Shown here piece after piece: positions 16,487 to 24,665 of a stretch of 64,000 nt of DNA. This stretch comes from Sphingomonas ginkgonis (GTDB taxonomy: Bacteria > Pseudomonadota > Alphaproteobacteria > Sphingomonadales > Sphingomonadaceae), in contig NZ_RWJF01000001.1 in NCBI RefSeq assembly GCF_003970925.1, positions 3,071,455 through 3,135,454 on the forward strand, read 5' to 3'. Under the pieces are notes generated by a model that was not told the origin of the DNA, searched no databases, and was given only the letters and a program-made list of their open reading frames with translations. The position numbers and the translations under genes were made by a program. Every line of letters starts with the position of its first letter. Position 1 is the first letter of the stretch.

Positions 16487-17473
16487 ATGCCGTACGCCAG
16501 CCCGGAAACCAGCCACGTCCTTGACCGCGTGCTCGTGCTCGAGATGGTCCGGGTCACCGAGGCGGCGGCGGTCGCGGCGGCCAAGCTGATCGGGCGCGGT
16601 GACGAGAAGGCGGCCGACGCCGCCGCGGTCGAGGCAATGCGCGCCGCGCTCAACGAACTGCCGATGGACGGCACGGTGGTGATCGGCGAGGGCGAGCGCG
16701 ACGAGGCGCCGATGCTCTACATTGGCGAAAAGGTCGGCTCGGCGCAGGACGGCGGCCCGGCCATCGACATCGCGCTCGACCCGCTGGAAGGCACCACCAT
16801 CACCGCCAAGGCCGGCCCCAACGCGCTCGCCGTGCTGGCGATCGCCGAGGGCGGCTGCCTGCTGAACGCGCCCGACGTCTACATGGACAAGCTGGCGATC
16901 GGCCCGGGCTACCCCGAGGGCACGGTCAGCCTCGAGAAGAGCCCGGCGGACAATGTCCGCTCGATCGCTGCCGCCAAGGGCGTCGAGCCGCACGACATCA
17001 TCGCCTGCGTCCTCGACCGGCCGCGCCATGCCAAGATCATCGAGGAGCTGCGCGCGATCGGCTGCGGGGTGCGGCTGATCCCCGACGGCGACGTCGCCGG
17101 CGTGATCGCCACCAGCGATCCGGAGACGGGTATCGACATCTACATGGGGTCGGGCGGCGCGCCCGAAGGCGTGCTCGCCGCGGCGGCGCTGCGCTGCGTC
17201 GGTGGCCAGATCCAGGGTCGGCTGCTGTTCCGCAACGACGACGAGCGCGGCCGCGCCCGCCGCTGGGGCATCGACGACCTCGACCGCATCTACACGCTCC
17301 AGGACATGGCCAAGGGCGACTGCATCTTCGCCGCGACGGGCGTGACCGACGGCTCGCTGCTCAAGGGCGTGCGCAAGCGCAAGGACGGCACCGTCACCAC
17401 CGAGAGCATCGTCATGCGCGCAAGCTCGGGCACGGTGCGGCGCGTCTACACCGAAAGCCGCAATCGCGGCTGA
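16487..17473 (+). CDS. glpX: Class II fructose-1,6-bisphosphatase
   Basis: A 328-residue GlpX-type enzyme that hydrolyses fructose 1,6-bisphosphate to fructose 6-phosphate in gluconeogenesis. Metal-binding features are visible: I-G-E-G-E-R-D-E-A-P-M-L-Y near residues 68-80, and D-P-L-E-G-T-T near 96-102, the LiCl-sensitive phosphatase signature. G-S-G-G-A-P-E-G-V-L is a further family motif. The ATG at 16487 has an AGAGGA ribosome site seven bases upstream, which decides it over the longer open frame. In an organism that uses the Entner-Doudoroff route (operon at 29-34.7 kb), this is the gluconeogenic counterpart. recJ follows 42 bases later. Confidence 0.95.
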   Translation: MPYASPETSHVLDRVLVLEMVRVTEAAAVAAAKLIGRGDEKAADAAAVEAMRAALNELPMDGTVVIGEGERDEAPMLYIGEKVGSAQDGGPAIDIALDPLEGTTITAKAGPNALAVLAIAEGGCLLNAPDVYMDKLAIGPGYPEGTVSLEKSPADNVRSIAAAKGVEPHDIIACVLDRPRHAKIIEELRAIGCGVRLIPDGDVAGVIATSDPETGIDIYMGSGGAPEGVLAAAALRCVGGQIQGRLLFRNDDERGRARRWGIDDLDRIYTLQDMAKGDCIFAATGVTDGSLLKGVRKRKDGTVTTESIVMRASSGTVRRVYTESRNRG

Positions 17474-17515
17474 GGACTCTTGCGGCCCGGTTCCGCGCCG
17501 GGCAAAGCGAAGTCC

Positions 17516-19273
17516 ATGAGCCGGGAGGATTACGCCTGCAGCGTCGCGCGCTCAGTCACGGGCAAGCCGTGGCGCTGGCGCCGGCAGGGCGGCGACAGCC
17601 TGACTGAGAGCCTGCTCGACCAGCTGCTGCTGGCCCGGGGAATCGCCGCGGGTGACCTCGCCCGCCACCGCCAGCCGACCATTCGCGACTTCCTCCCGGA
17701 TCCGTCCGCTTTCCGCGACATGGACAAGGCCGCCGCGCGGCTAGCCGACGCCGTCCAGACGCGCGAGACGATCGCCATCTTCGGCGACTATGACGTCGAC
17801 GGGGCGACCAGCTCGGCGCTGCTGACCCTCCTGCTGCGCCAGCTCGGGGTCGAGCCGATCGTCTACATTCCCGACCGGCTGATGGAAGGCTACGGCCCGA
17901 GCGGCCCGGCGCTGGTCGGGCTCAAGGAACGCGGGGCGAGCCTCGTCGTCACCGTCGACTGCGGCGCCCAGGCGTTCGACGCGCTCGCCGCGGCGCGCGA
18001 GGCGGGGCTCGAGGTGATCGTCGTCGACCACCACCAGTGCGCCGCCGCGCTCCCGCTCGCCCATGCGGTGGTCAATCCCAACCGGCTCGACGAGGACGAG
18101 CTCGGCCGCGCCCATGGCCATGTCGCCGCGGTCGGCATGGCCTTCCTGCTCGGCGTCGCCCTGCTCCGCGAGCTGCGCCGCCGCGGCGCCTTCGCCGCAG
18201 CCGCCGAGCCCCGGATCATCGACCTCCTCGATCTCGTCGCGCTCGGCACCGTCGCCGACGTCGCCAAGCTTCAGAGCCTCAACCGGGCGTTCGTCACGCA
18301 AGGCCTCAAGATCATGGCGAGCGGCCGCAACATCGGTCTTGCCGCCCTCGCGGAGGCGGCCCGGCTGACCAAGGCGCCGAGCTGCCGCGACCTCGGTTTC
18401 GCGCTCGGCCCACGGATCAATGCCGGCGGCCGGGTCGGCAAGTCGGATCTCGGCGTCCGCCTTCTCACCACCGCCGACATGGGCGAGGCACGCGCGCTGG
18501 CCGCCGAACTCGACCGCTTGAACGAGGAACGCCGAGCGATCGAGCTGACCGTCTGCGAGGCGGCCGAGGCGCAGGCGGCCGAGCAGGCCGACGCGCCGCT
18601 GATCCTCGTCTCCGGCCGCGGCTGGCACCCGGGCGTGGTGGGCATCGTCGCCAGCCGCCTCAAAGAGAAGTTCGACCGTCCCGCGCTTGTCGTCGGCGAG
18701 GAGGAGGACGGCACCGGCAAGGGCAGCGGCCGGTCGATCAGCGGGGTCGACCTCGGCGCCGCGGTGCTCGCCGCCAAGGACAGCGGGCTGCTCCGCGCCG
18801 GCGGCGGCCACGCCATGGCCGCCGGTCTGACCGTTGCTCCGGGCGGGATCGAGCCGCTCCGCGCCTTCCTCCACGAGCGCATGGCCGCCGGTGTCGAGCG
18901 CGCGCGCCAGGGCCGTTCGCTGCTGGTCGATGCGACGCTCGCCCCCGGCGGCGTGGCCGGCGCGCTGTGCGACGAGCTGGAGGCGGGCGGTCCATATGGC
19001 GCCGGTTGGCCCAGCCCGCGCCTCGCCGCCGGCCCGGCGCGGCTGCTCCGGCCCGGGATCGTCGGCAACGGCCATGTCCGCGGCATCGCCTGCGGCGAGG
19101 ACGGGCGCAGCTTCAAGTGGATCGCCTTCCGCGCCGCCGAGAACGCGCTCGGCCAGGCCCTGCTCGCCTCCCCTTCCGATGCCCGCTGGTGGCTCGCCGG
19201 CTCGATCAAGCGTGACGAGTGGAACGGCGGCAACGCGGCGGAAATGCACCTCGACGACGCCGCCCGGCTCTGA
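17516..19273 (+). CDS. recJ: Single-stranded-DNA-specific exonuclease RecJ
   Basis: A 585-residue 5'-3' ssDNA exonuclease of recombination and mismatch repair. The DHH-family motifs are intact: D-Y-D-V-D-G at Asp91-Asp95, the eponymous Asp171-His172-His173 in V-V-D-H-H-Q, and the DHHA1 motif G-G-G-H-A-M-A-A-G-L. A C-terminal OB-fold follows. The ATG at 17516 is chosen over an upstream in-frame TTG at 17480 because the extra residues have no family features. It is the last protein gene before tRNA-Glu. Confidence 0.96.
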   Translation: MSREDYACSVARSVTGKPWRWRRQGGDSLTESLLDQLLLARGIAAGDLARHRQPTIRDFLPDPSAFRDMDKAAARLADAVQTRETIAIFGDYDVDGATSSALLTLLLRQLGVEPIVYIPDRLMEGYGPSGPALVGLKERGASLVVTVDCGAQAFDALAAAREAGLEVIVVDHHQCAAALPLAHAVVNPNRLDEDELGRAHGHVAAVGMAFLLGVALLRELRRRGAFAAAAEPRIIDLLDLVALGTVADVAKLQSLNRAFVTQGLKIMASGRNIGLAALAEAARLTKAPSCRDLGFALGPRINAGGRVGKSDLGVRLLTTADMGEARALAAELDRLNEERRAIELTVCEAAEAQAAEQADAPLILVSGRGWHPGVVGIVASRLKEKFDRPALVVGEEEDGTGKGSGRSISGVDLGAAVLAAKDSGLLRAGGGHAMAAGLTVAPGGIEPLRAFLHERMAAGVERARQGRSLLVDATLAPGGVAGALCDELEAGGPYGAGWPSPRLAAGPARLLRPGIVGNGHVRGIACGEDGRSFKWIAFRAAENALGQALLASPSDARWWLAGSIKRDEWNGGNAAEMHLDDAARL

Positions 19274-19323
19274 CCGCCTTGACCGCGCAGCGCCCCTCGC
19301 CTAGGCGCCTCCCGTCTCCGCGC

Positions 19324-19399
19324 GGCCCCATCGTCTAGCGGTCTAGGACGTCGCCCTTTCACGGCGAAAACACGGGTTCGAGTCCCGTTGGGGTCACCA
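19324..19399 (+). tRNA. tRNA-Glu (anticodon UUC)
   Basis: The 76 bases fold as a complete cloverleaf. The acceptor stem pairs GGCCCCA with TGGGGTC (one G-U pair) and the anticodon stem is TCGCC/GGCGA. The loop CTTTCAC carries anticodon TTC at 19358-19360, and the T arm contains GGTTCGAGTCC. The CCA end is encoded at 19397-19399. Glutamate codons GAA and GAG are served. No integrase or duplicated 3' end is seen nearby. Confidence 0.97.
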
Positions 19400-19557
19400 T
19401 CGCGCGCGTTGAGCCTGCATCCAGCCGCGCCCCAACCTTTCGCCCGGCTTACAGCAGCCTGACTTCGTTCGGGTCCGGATCTCCTCGAGGACGTTGGGCT
19501 GCCCGACTCACAACCGCCGCGCGGCCTTTCGCGTGGCCGGACCGGGACGAGGCGATC

Positions 19558-20331
19558 ATGGATGTGCTGACGGTGGAACGGGTCGCGGACCATGTCGCGC
19601 TGGTGACCATGCGCCGTCCGGAGACGCGCAACGCGGTCGATGTTGCCATGGCCGAGGCGATGGACCGTACGGTCAAGCGGATCGAGGCCGACCCCGACAT
19701 CTGGATCGTGGTGCTGACCGGCGAGGGTACCCAGGCCTTCTCCGCCGGCGCCGACCTCAAGGAAGTCGCCGCGGGCCGCCTCGACGACCTCTACACCGTC
19801 GACGGCCAATTTGCCGGCTTCGTCAAGCATCCGCGCCAGAAGCTGTGGATCGCCGCGGTCGAGGGCTATGCACTGGCCGGCGGCTGCGAGATCGCGCTCG
19901 CCTGCGACATGATCGTTGCATCCGACAGCGCGATCTTCTCACTGCCGGAGGTGAAGCGGGGGCTGGTCGCCGGCGCGGGCGGCATCTATCGCCTCGCCCG
20001 CACCCTCCCGCGCAACATCGCCATCGAGATGGTCGCAACCGGCGGCCGCCTCCCCGCCGAGCGCGCCTGCCATCTCGGGATGGTGAATCGGTTGGTTCGG
20101 GATGGAGAGGCGGTTGCCGAGGCGGTCCTCCTGGCCGGGGAGATCACCGCCAACGCCCCGCTGGCGGTGCGCGAGAGCGTTGCCGTCACCCGCCAGGCGC
20201 TCGATCTCGACGACGACACGTTGTTCGAGCTCGGCCTGGAAGCGCAGCGACGGATGATGCGGACCGACGATTTCCAGGAAGGCCCGCGCGCCTTTCTCGA
20301 GAAGCGGCCGCCGAACTGGCAGGGCCGCTAG
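19558..20331 (+). CDS. Enoyl-CoA hydratase / crotonase family protein
   Basis: A 257-residue crotonase-fold enzyme. The oxyanion-hole motif F-S-A-G-A-D-L-K-E is at about residues 60-68. Both hydratase glutamates are present, in G-G-C-E-I-A and S-L-P-E-V, so hydration of a trans-2-enoyl-CoA is the best guess. The exact substrate cannot be told. It follows tRNA-Glu and is convergent with the tandem hydrolase gene, with a GC hairpin between the stops. Confidence 0.88.
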   Translation: MDVLTVERVADHVALVTMRRPETRNAVDVAMAEAMDRTVKRIEADPDIWIVVLTGEGTQAFSAGADLKEVAAGRLDDLYTVDGQFAGFVKHPRQKLWIAAVEGYALAGGCEIALACDMIVASDSAIFSLPEVKRGLVAGAGGIYRLARTLPRNIAIEMVATGGRLPAERACHLGMVNRLVRDGEAVAEAVLLAGEITANAPLAVRESVAVTRQALDLDDDTLFELGLEAQRRMMRTDDFQEGPRAFLEKRPPNWQGR

Positions 20332-20335
20332 CCCG

Positions 20336-20365
20336 GCGGGGCGGAGAGCGCCCGGCCCGCCCCGC
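20336..20365. terminator. GC-rich hairpin between convergent genes
   Basis: GCGGGGCGG at 20336-20344 pairs perfectly with CCGCCCCGC at 20357-20365 around a 12-base loop. It fills the gap between the crotonase stop and the stop of the convergent hydrolase. There is no T-run, so intrinsic termination is uncertain. Confidence 0.35.
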
Positions 20366-22132
20366 TTACGAGCCCGCGACCTTCCGCTGCGCCGAACGCT
20401 TGCGCTGCCAGCCCGGCTCGAGCCCCGGGAGAGCCTGCTTCCCGGTCGCCGGTCGGGCCGGCGGGTCGAGCTCAAGCGAGTCGCTGTCGGGCAGCCCGAG
20501 GAATGCCCCGATCTCGCGCAGCGCGATCCGCTGGCTGGTCAGCGACACCACCGGGTGGTCGAGCCCATGGACCGGGCGGACGATGACGCCCGAGATGTTG
20601 CGCACCCGGCGGCCGCCCGGCCCGAACTTGCTGAGGCTCTGCCACGACCGGTCGCCCTCGCCGGCGACGAGCCGAAAGTCGGTTCCCTGCCCCGCCGCGC
20701 GCTGCAGCTGGCGGAGCACGCCGCGCACCTCGGGCTCGGGCCAGAACTGCGCGCGCATCCGCGCGAACGCGACCTTGGCCTCGGAGATGAGGCGGTGGCG
20801 GATGGTCAGCGCGCGGCGGATCTTGACCGGGGTGCGCAGGTAGATGGAGCGCATCGATTCGGCATGCGCCGAGCGGTCGAGCGGGGTGCCGGGCTTCCAG
20901 GTGATCCAGGAATTGAAGGCGAGCACCCGCTTGATCGCGCCGTCGCCCTCGCAGGCGGCCTGGATCGCGTGATAGCCGCCGGTGCAGACGCCGACCGCCG
21001 AGATGTCCCCGAACCCCAGCTTCGCGAGCGCCGACGCCGCCTGGTTCACCTCCGCGGTGCGGACCGTGTTGTAGACATGGACCGTGCCCTCGCCGTGCGC
21101 GTCGCTCTCCCCCACCCCGAGGAAATCGACGCGGAGCGTGGCGACGCCGCGCCGGGCCAGCGCCCGCGCCGCCTTGACCGGGAAGTTGCCGTCTCCGGTC
21201 CGCGGGTTGGCGGAGGTGTTGACGATGATCACCGCTTGGCGGGCCCGGTCCTTGCCCGGTGGCTGGGTCAGCACGCCGCGCAGCCCGCCACCGACGTCGA
21301 TCCGCTCCTCCATCCAGCCGTCACCCGCGAGAGAAGACGGCAGCCGCTGACCGGCCGCCACAGTCGCGGTCACCGGGAATTGCCGTTTTAGCCATCCCCG
21401 CGTCGCTTCGAACGTCTCGAGCGGCGGAGCGCTCAGGTGCGAATCCTTGAACAGCTGGTTGTAGCCGGCGAACGGGATGATCTCGGCCTTTTCGCCGAGG
21501 CTGTCGCGCAGCGGCTTGGGAATGGACGGACTGACCACCAGCGTCGGCGGCCACGGCCCGGCGCGCTTGCCGAGGTCGACCATGCGCACCGAGGCGATCG
21601 CCGCGGCGGAGAGCCACACGCCGTTGACCTCGAGCGTGCCCGCGACGTCGTTCGACTGGTCGCTCATCGCCAGCGCCCGCTCCAGCTCGCGGAGCCAGCC
21701 GGCCCCGGTCGCGATCGGGTCGAGCAGAATCAGTCCGTCCGGGTCGAGCGTCGTCGCCGCCTCGGCCGCCAGCGTGGCGCCGATCCGCAGGCCCGCCAGC
21801 ACCAGCTTCGAAGCGCCGAACGAGCGGCGGGCGAAGCGACCGGCCGCGGCGACGCCGTCCAGCCAGTGCTGCCACTGGTCCTCGCCCGGGTGGACGTCGA
21901 GGGAGTCGCCATGGCCACGATGGTCGAAGCGCAGGACCCGGTAGCCCGCGCGGGCGAGCGCGTCCGCCCACTCGAACATGGCGCGATAGGTCCAGATGAA
22001 GTCGCGGCCGACCGGCGGGCAGATCACCACCGTCACGTCAGGGCTGCCACCGGTAGGCACGTGCAGCATGCCGGCGAGCCCGTCGAACGCTACCGGCTGA
22101 AGTTCCCGCTGTTGTGCCCCATGGTCATGCAT
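20366..22132 (-). CDS. Tandem alpha/beta-hydrolase resembling fused exosortase-A-associated hydrolases
   Basis: A 588-residue protein made of two alpha/beta-hydrolase units, about residues 10-255 and 275-560. The first has R-F-D-H-R-G-H-G-D-S and an elbow G114-L-R116-I-G118, with Arg where the nucleophilic Ser normally sits. The second has R-V-D-F-L-G-V-G-E-S and an elbow G381-V-C383-T-G385, with Cys in that place. The G-L-R-x-G elbow is familiar from hydrolases beside exosortase A genes. The neighbour across the shared upstream region is an operon of the other accessory genes of such loci, so I infer a common pathway. The ATG at 22132 is preferred; a TTG at 22195 would extend it by 21 residues. 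Confidence 0.78.
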   Translation of the reverse strand: MHDHGAQQRELQPVAFDGLAGMLHVPTGGSPDVTVVICPPVGRDFIWTYRAMFEWADALARAGYRVLRFDHRGHGDSLDVHPGEDQWQHWLDGVAAAGRFARRSFGASKLVLAGLRIGATLAAEAATTLDPDGLILLDPIATGAGWLRELERALAMSDQSNDVAGTLEVNGVWLSAAAIASVRMVDLGKRAGPWPPTLVVSPSIPKPLRDSLGEKAEIIPFAGYNQLFKDSHLSAPPLETFEATRGWLKRQFPVTATVAAGQRLPSSLAGDGWMEERIDVGGGLRGVLTQPPGKDRARQAVIIVNTSANPRTGDGNFPVKAARALARRGVATLRVDFLGVGESDAHGEGTVHVYNTVRTAEVNQAASALAKLGFGDISAVGVCTGGYHAIQAACEGDGAIKRVLAFNSWITWKPGTPLDRSAHAESMRSIYLRTPVKIRRALTIRHRLISEAKVAFARMRAQFWPEPEVRGVLRQLQRAAGQGTDFRLVAGEGDRSWQSLSKFGPGGRRVRNISGVIVRPVHGLDHPVVSLTSQRIALREIGAFLGLPDSDSLELDPPARPATGKQALPGLEPGWQRKRSAQRKVAGS

Positions 22133-22248
22133 AGCCGAGTTCAACACTCTCCCGGTCGCAACAATCGACCCGCCAACGCAACATTGCGGCAGCAAGAGCG
22201 GCCCCTGAGCGAAATTTTATAACTCTTTGATGAGAATTATACAACGAG

Positions 22249-22277
22249 TTAACGAAACCCGCCTAAGCCGCTATACT
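22249..22277 (+). promoter_or_regulatory. Probable housekeeping promoter of the GNAT-ACP operon
   Basis: TTAACG at 22249-22254 and TATACT at 22272-22277 are separated by exactly 17 bases, in the AT-rich part of the 280-base gap between the divergent hydrolase and GNAT genes. Transcription would start about 130 bases before the GNAT start. An imperfect GC hairpin lies in that leader (about 22284-22312). This is pattern matching only. Confidence 0.45.
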
Positions 22278-22412
22278 CCGCCAAGCCCGGCCTTCAGCAA
22301 GGGCCGGCTGCAAAATATAGGGGCGGTGTCCTCAAAGTAACAGTTCGCAGGGCAACCGGCCTGTCATGCCGATCGCCCCTCGCCCAACAGCGTATCCGAT
22401 GGAAGGAACAAG

Positions 22413-23072
22413 GTGCAGCAGCAGGTCCGGGTCGCCCGCCAGGAGGACGTGCCGTTCCTCGCCTGGGTGATGTATGAATCGATGGTGCCGAGCACCGGCA
22501 AAGGCATCTTCGACGAGGCGCTTGAAGGCACCGGCACGACTCCGCTCGAGTTTCACCAAGCGCTGCTGCGCTCGGGCAGCAACAACTGGAGCTCGCTCGA
22601 CAGCTTTCTCGTCCTTGACGACGACGAGGGCCGGCCGGCCGGGGCGATGGGAGCGTTCGACGGCACGATCGAAGACCTCCGGCCGCTGACCGCGGCAGGG
22701 CTCGAGAGGGTGGCGGCGGAACTGGGCTGGTCGAGCGACGTTACCCGCGCGTTTTGGCGGCGCTACATTTCCTTCTTCGGGCTGTTCGGGAAAAGCCCGC
22801 AGCTGCTCCACGCGGCGAGCTATGTGCTCGAATTCTCGGCGATCCGCTCGGACCTGCGCGGGAAGGGCATCTACGGGCGCTTCCTCGAAGGTCATCGCGA
22901 GCGCGCCCGGGCGCTCGGGCATGACGCGATGAGCGCGTCCGCCGTTTTCGGCAACGAGGCGGTGATCCGCGCGATCACCCGCTTCGGGTTCAAGGAAGCG
23001 CGGCGGATCGGCCCGGAAGCCTATCGTAACCGTTTTCCCGGTATGATCCGCTACCGCTACGAAATCGACTGA
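22413..23072 (+). CDS. GNAT-family N-acetyltransferase
   Basis: A 219-residue protein of the GNAT fold. The acyl-CoA-binding region lies at about 145-185, with L-E-F-S-A-I-R-S-D-L-R-G-K-G-I-Y-G-R, where R-G-K-G-I is the canonical pyrophosphate loop. The C-terminal G-N-E-A-V-I-R-A-I-T-R-F-G-F-K-E matches the usual last helix and strand. The GTG start at 22413 has GGAAGGA six bases upstream. First gene of a five-gene operon with an acyl carrier protein, PLP decarboxylase, AMP ligase and dehydrogenase, so it may transfer an acyl group to an amine made by the decarboxylase. The substrate is inferred only. Confidence 0.82.
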   Translation: MQQQVRVARQEDVPFLAWVMYESMVPSTGKGIFDEALEGTGTTPLEFHQALLRSGSNNWSSLDSFLVLDDDEGRPAGAMGAFDGTIEDLRPLTAAGLERVAAELGWSSDVTRAFWRRYISFFGLFGKSPQLLHAASYVLEFSAIRSDLRGKGIYGRFLEGHRERARALGHDAMSASAVFGNEAVIRAITRFGFKEARRIGPEAYRNRFPGMIRYRYEID

Positions 23073-23119
23073 CGTTCCGCCTTTCACCCCTGCCCAATTT
23101 CGAAACATGGAGACTGCCC

Positions 23120-23368
23120 GTGTCGTTGGACGCGAATTCCCTGAAGGACTTTCTGGCGAGCGAGCTCGGCATTTCCGAGTCCGAGGTCGACAATGACACG
23201 CTGCTGTTCAGCACCGGCGTGGTCGACAGCTTCGCGCTGGTCGCGATGATGACCTTCATCGAGAATGAGACCGGCTACCTCATCCCGCCAACCGACATCA
23301 CGCTCGACAATTTCGACAGCATCGACCGGATCCTGGCCTATCTTCGCAACGCGTCCGCGATCGCCTGA
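23120..23368 (+). CDS. Acyl carrier protein
   Basis: An 82-residue carrier protein. Ser37 in G-V-V-D-S-F-A-L is the expected 4'-phosphopantetheine attachment site. The sequence is acidic with a typical four-helix pattern. It starts at a GTG (23120). It is not the housekeeping AcpP, which has D-S-L-D, so it is probably dedicated to this operon: loaded by the AMP ligase and acted on by the acyl-CoA dehydrogenase-like protein. It starts 47 bases after the GNAT stop and ends 28 bases before the decarboxylase. Confidence 0.88.
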   Translation: MSLDANSLKDFLASELGISESEVDNDTLLFSTGVVDSFALVAMMTFIENETGYLIPPTDITLDNFDSIDRILAYLRNASAIA

Positions 23369-23396
23369 CGCCCCGGCACTTCAAGGACCCGCCTCC

Positions 23397-24665
23397 ATGG
23401 CCATCAGCAACAGCAAGCTCGTCGAGATCGCGGCCGCGAACGGCACGCCCTTCTACATCTTCGACGCGGCGGCGATCCGCGACCGCTTCGCGCAGCTCGA
23501 GCAGACCTTCGGGGCGCTGTTCGGGGTCAGCTACGCGGTAAAGGCGAACCCCAATCTCGAGCTGCTGCGGCTGGTCGACCCGTTCGTCGCGACCTTCGAC
23601 GTCTCCTCCTACAAGGAGATCGAGCGGGTGCTGGCGATCGGCTGCCCGCCCGAGCGCATCACCTTCTCCGGCCCGGCCAAGCGCGAGGCGGAGGTCCGCG
23701 GCGCGGTCGAGCAGCGGATCGGCGAGCTGGTGGTCGAATCGCTTCACGAGGCGGAGGTCGCCAGCGCCCATGCGGTCGAGCTGGGCGTCCGCCAGCCGAT
23801 CCTACTGCGGATCAATCCGGCCTCGGGCCCGAAGCATTTCGGAGTGAGCTTCTCCGGGCGGGCCAGCCAGTTCGGGATCGACGAGGAAGAGGTCGGGCAG
23901 GCGCTGTCGCGGATCGCCCAGCTGCCCGGGCTCGAGCTGGTCGGCTTCCACATCTACTCGGGGACCAACAGCCTCAACCCGGAAGCCATCGCGGACAATA
24001 TGACGGGCTTCGTCCGCATCTTCCGCGCGGCTTCGGAGCAGGCCGACATCCGCCCGCGCAAGCTGGTGTTCGGGGCCGGGTTCGGCCTGCCCTATGGCGC
24101 CGCCGACGAGCCGCTCGACATCCAGGCGGTCGCCGCCGGGGTCGAGGCGACCATCCGCGAGCTCAAGGCCGAGCCGCGCTTCCAGTCGGCCGAGTGCGTG
24201 CTCGAGATGGGCCGCTGGCTGGTCGGGCCGCCGGGGCTGCTGGTCACCGCCGTGGTCGGCGAGAAGGAGAGCCGCGGGGCGCACATGCGGCTGTGCGACG
24301 CGGGCTTCAACAACCATCTCGCCGCGTTCGGGATGATGGGGACGGTGATCAAGCGCAACTGGCGGATCCGCAACGTTTCCAACCCGAACGCCGCGACCGA
24401 CAAATACACGCTGGTCGGGCCGCTCTGCACCAGCATCGACGTGCTCGCCACCAACATCGAGCTGCCCGCGGTGCGGCGCGGCGACCTGCTGGCAGTCGAG
24501 AATTCGGGCGCCTACGGCCTCACCGCCAGCCCGACTCGCTTCATCAGCCACCCCGAGCCGCGCGAATATCTGCTCGACGGCGAGACGCTGGTCGACGCGA
24601 CCGAGAGCGAGCTCAACTACTGGGCCGAGATCGACCGCACCGGCCGGCTGAAGCGGAGCGCATGA
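23397..24665 (+). CDS. PLP-dependent decarboxylase, alanine-racemase fold
   Basis: A 422-residue fold-type III decarboxylase of the ornithine/diaminopimelate group. The PLP lysine is Lys49 in S-Y-A-V-K-A-N-P-N. Other family motifs are H-F-G-V-S-F near residue 143, G-F-H-I-Y-S-G-T near 184, and the C-terminal N-S-G-A-Y-G, which contributes to the active site across the dimer. It resembles the decarboxylase type found beside exosortase A genes more than LysA. The likely reaction is decarboxylation of a basic or meso amino acid to an amine. Its stop overlaps the ligase start by four bases (ATGA). Confidence 0.86.
   Translation: MAISNSKLVEIAAANGTPFYIFDAAAIRDRFAQLEQTFGALFGVSYAVKANPNLELLRLVDPFVATFDVSSYKEIERVLAIGCPPERITFSGPAKREAEVRGAVEQRIGELVVESLHEAEVASAHAVELGVRQPILLRINPASGPKHFGVSFSGRASQFGIDEEEVGQALSRIAQLPGLELVGFHIYSGTNSLNPEAIADNMTGFVRIFRAASEQADIRPRKLVFGAGFGLPYGAADEPLDIQAVAAGVEATIRELKAEPRFQSAECVLEMGRWLVGPPGLLVTAVVGEKESRGAHMRLCDAGFNNHLAAFGMMGTVIKRNWRIRNVSNPNAATDKYTLVGPLCTSIDVLATNIELPAVRRGDLLAVENSGAYGLTASPTRFISHPEPREYLLDGETLVDATESELNYWAEIDRTGRLKRSA

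Noticed and set aside
19324..19399. tRNA-Glu as an integration site for a genomic island starting at 19.5 kb
   Set aside because: There is no integrase, no duplicated tRNA 3' end, and base composition and codon use do not shift after the tRNA.
22284..22312. Riboswitch or attenuator in the leader of the GNAT operon
   Set aside because: The only structure seen is an imperfect GC hairpin with bulges on both sides and no T-run or recognisable aptamer.
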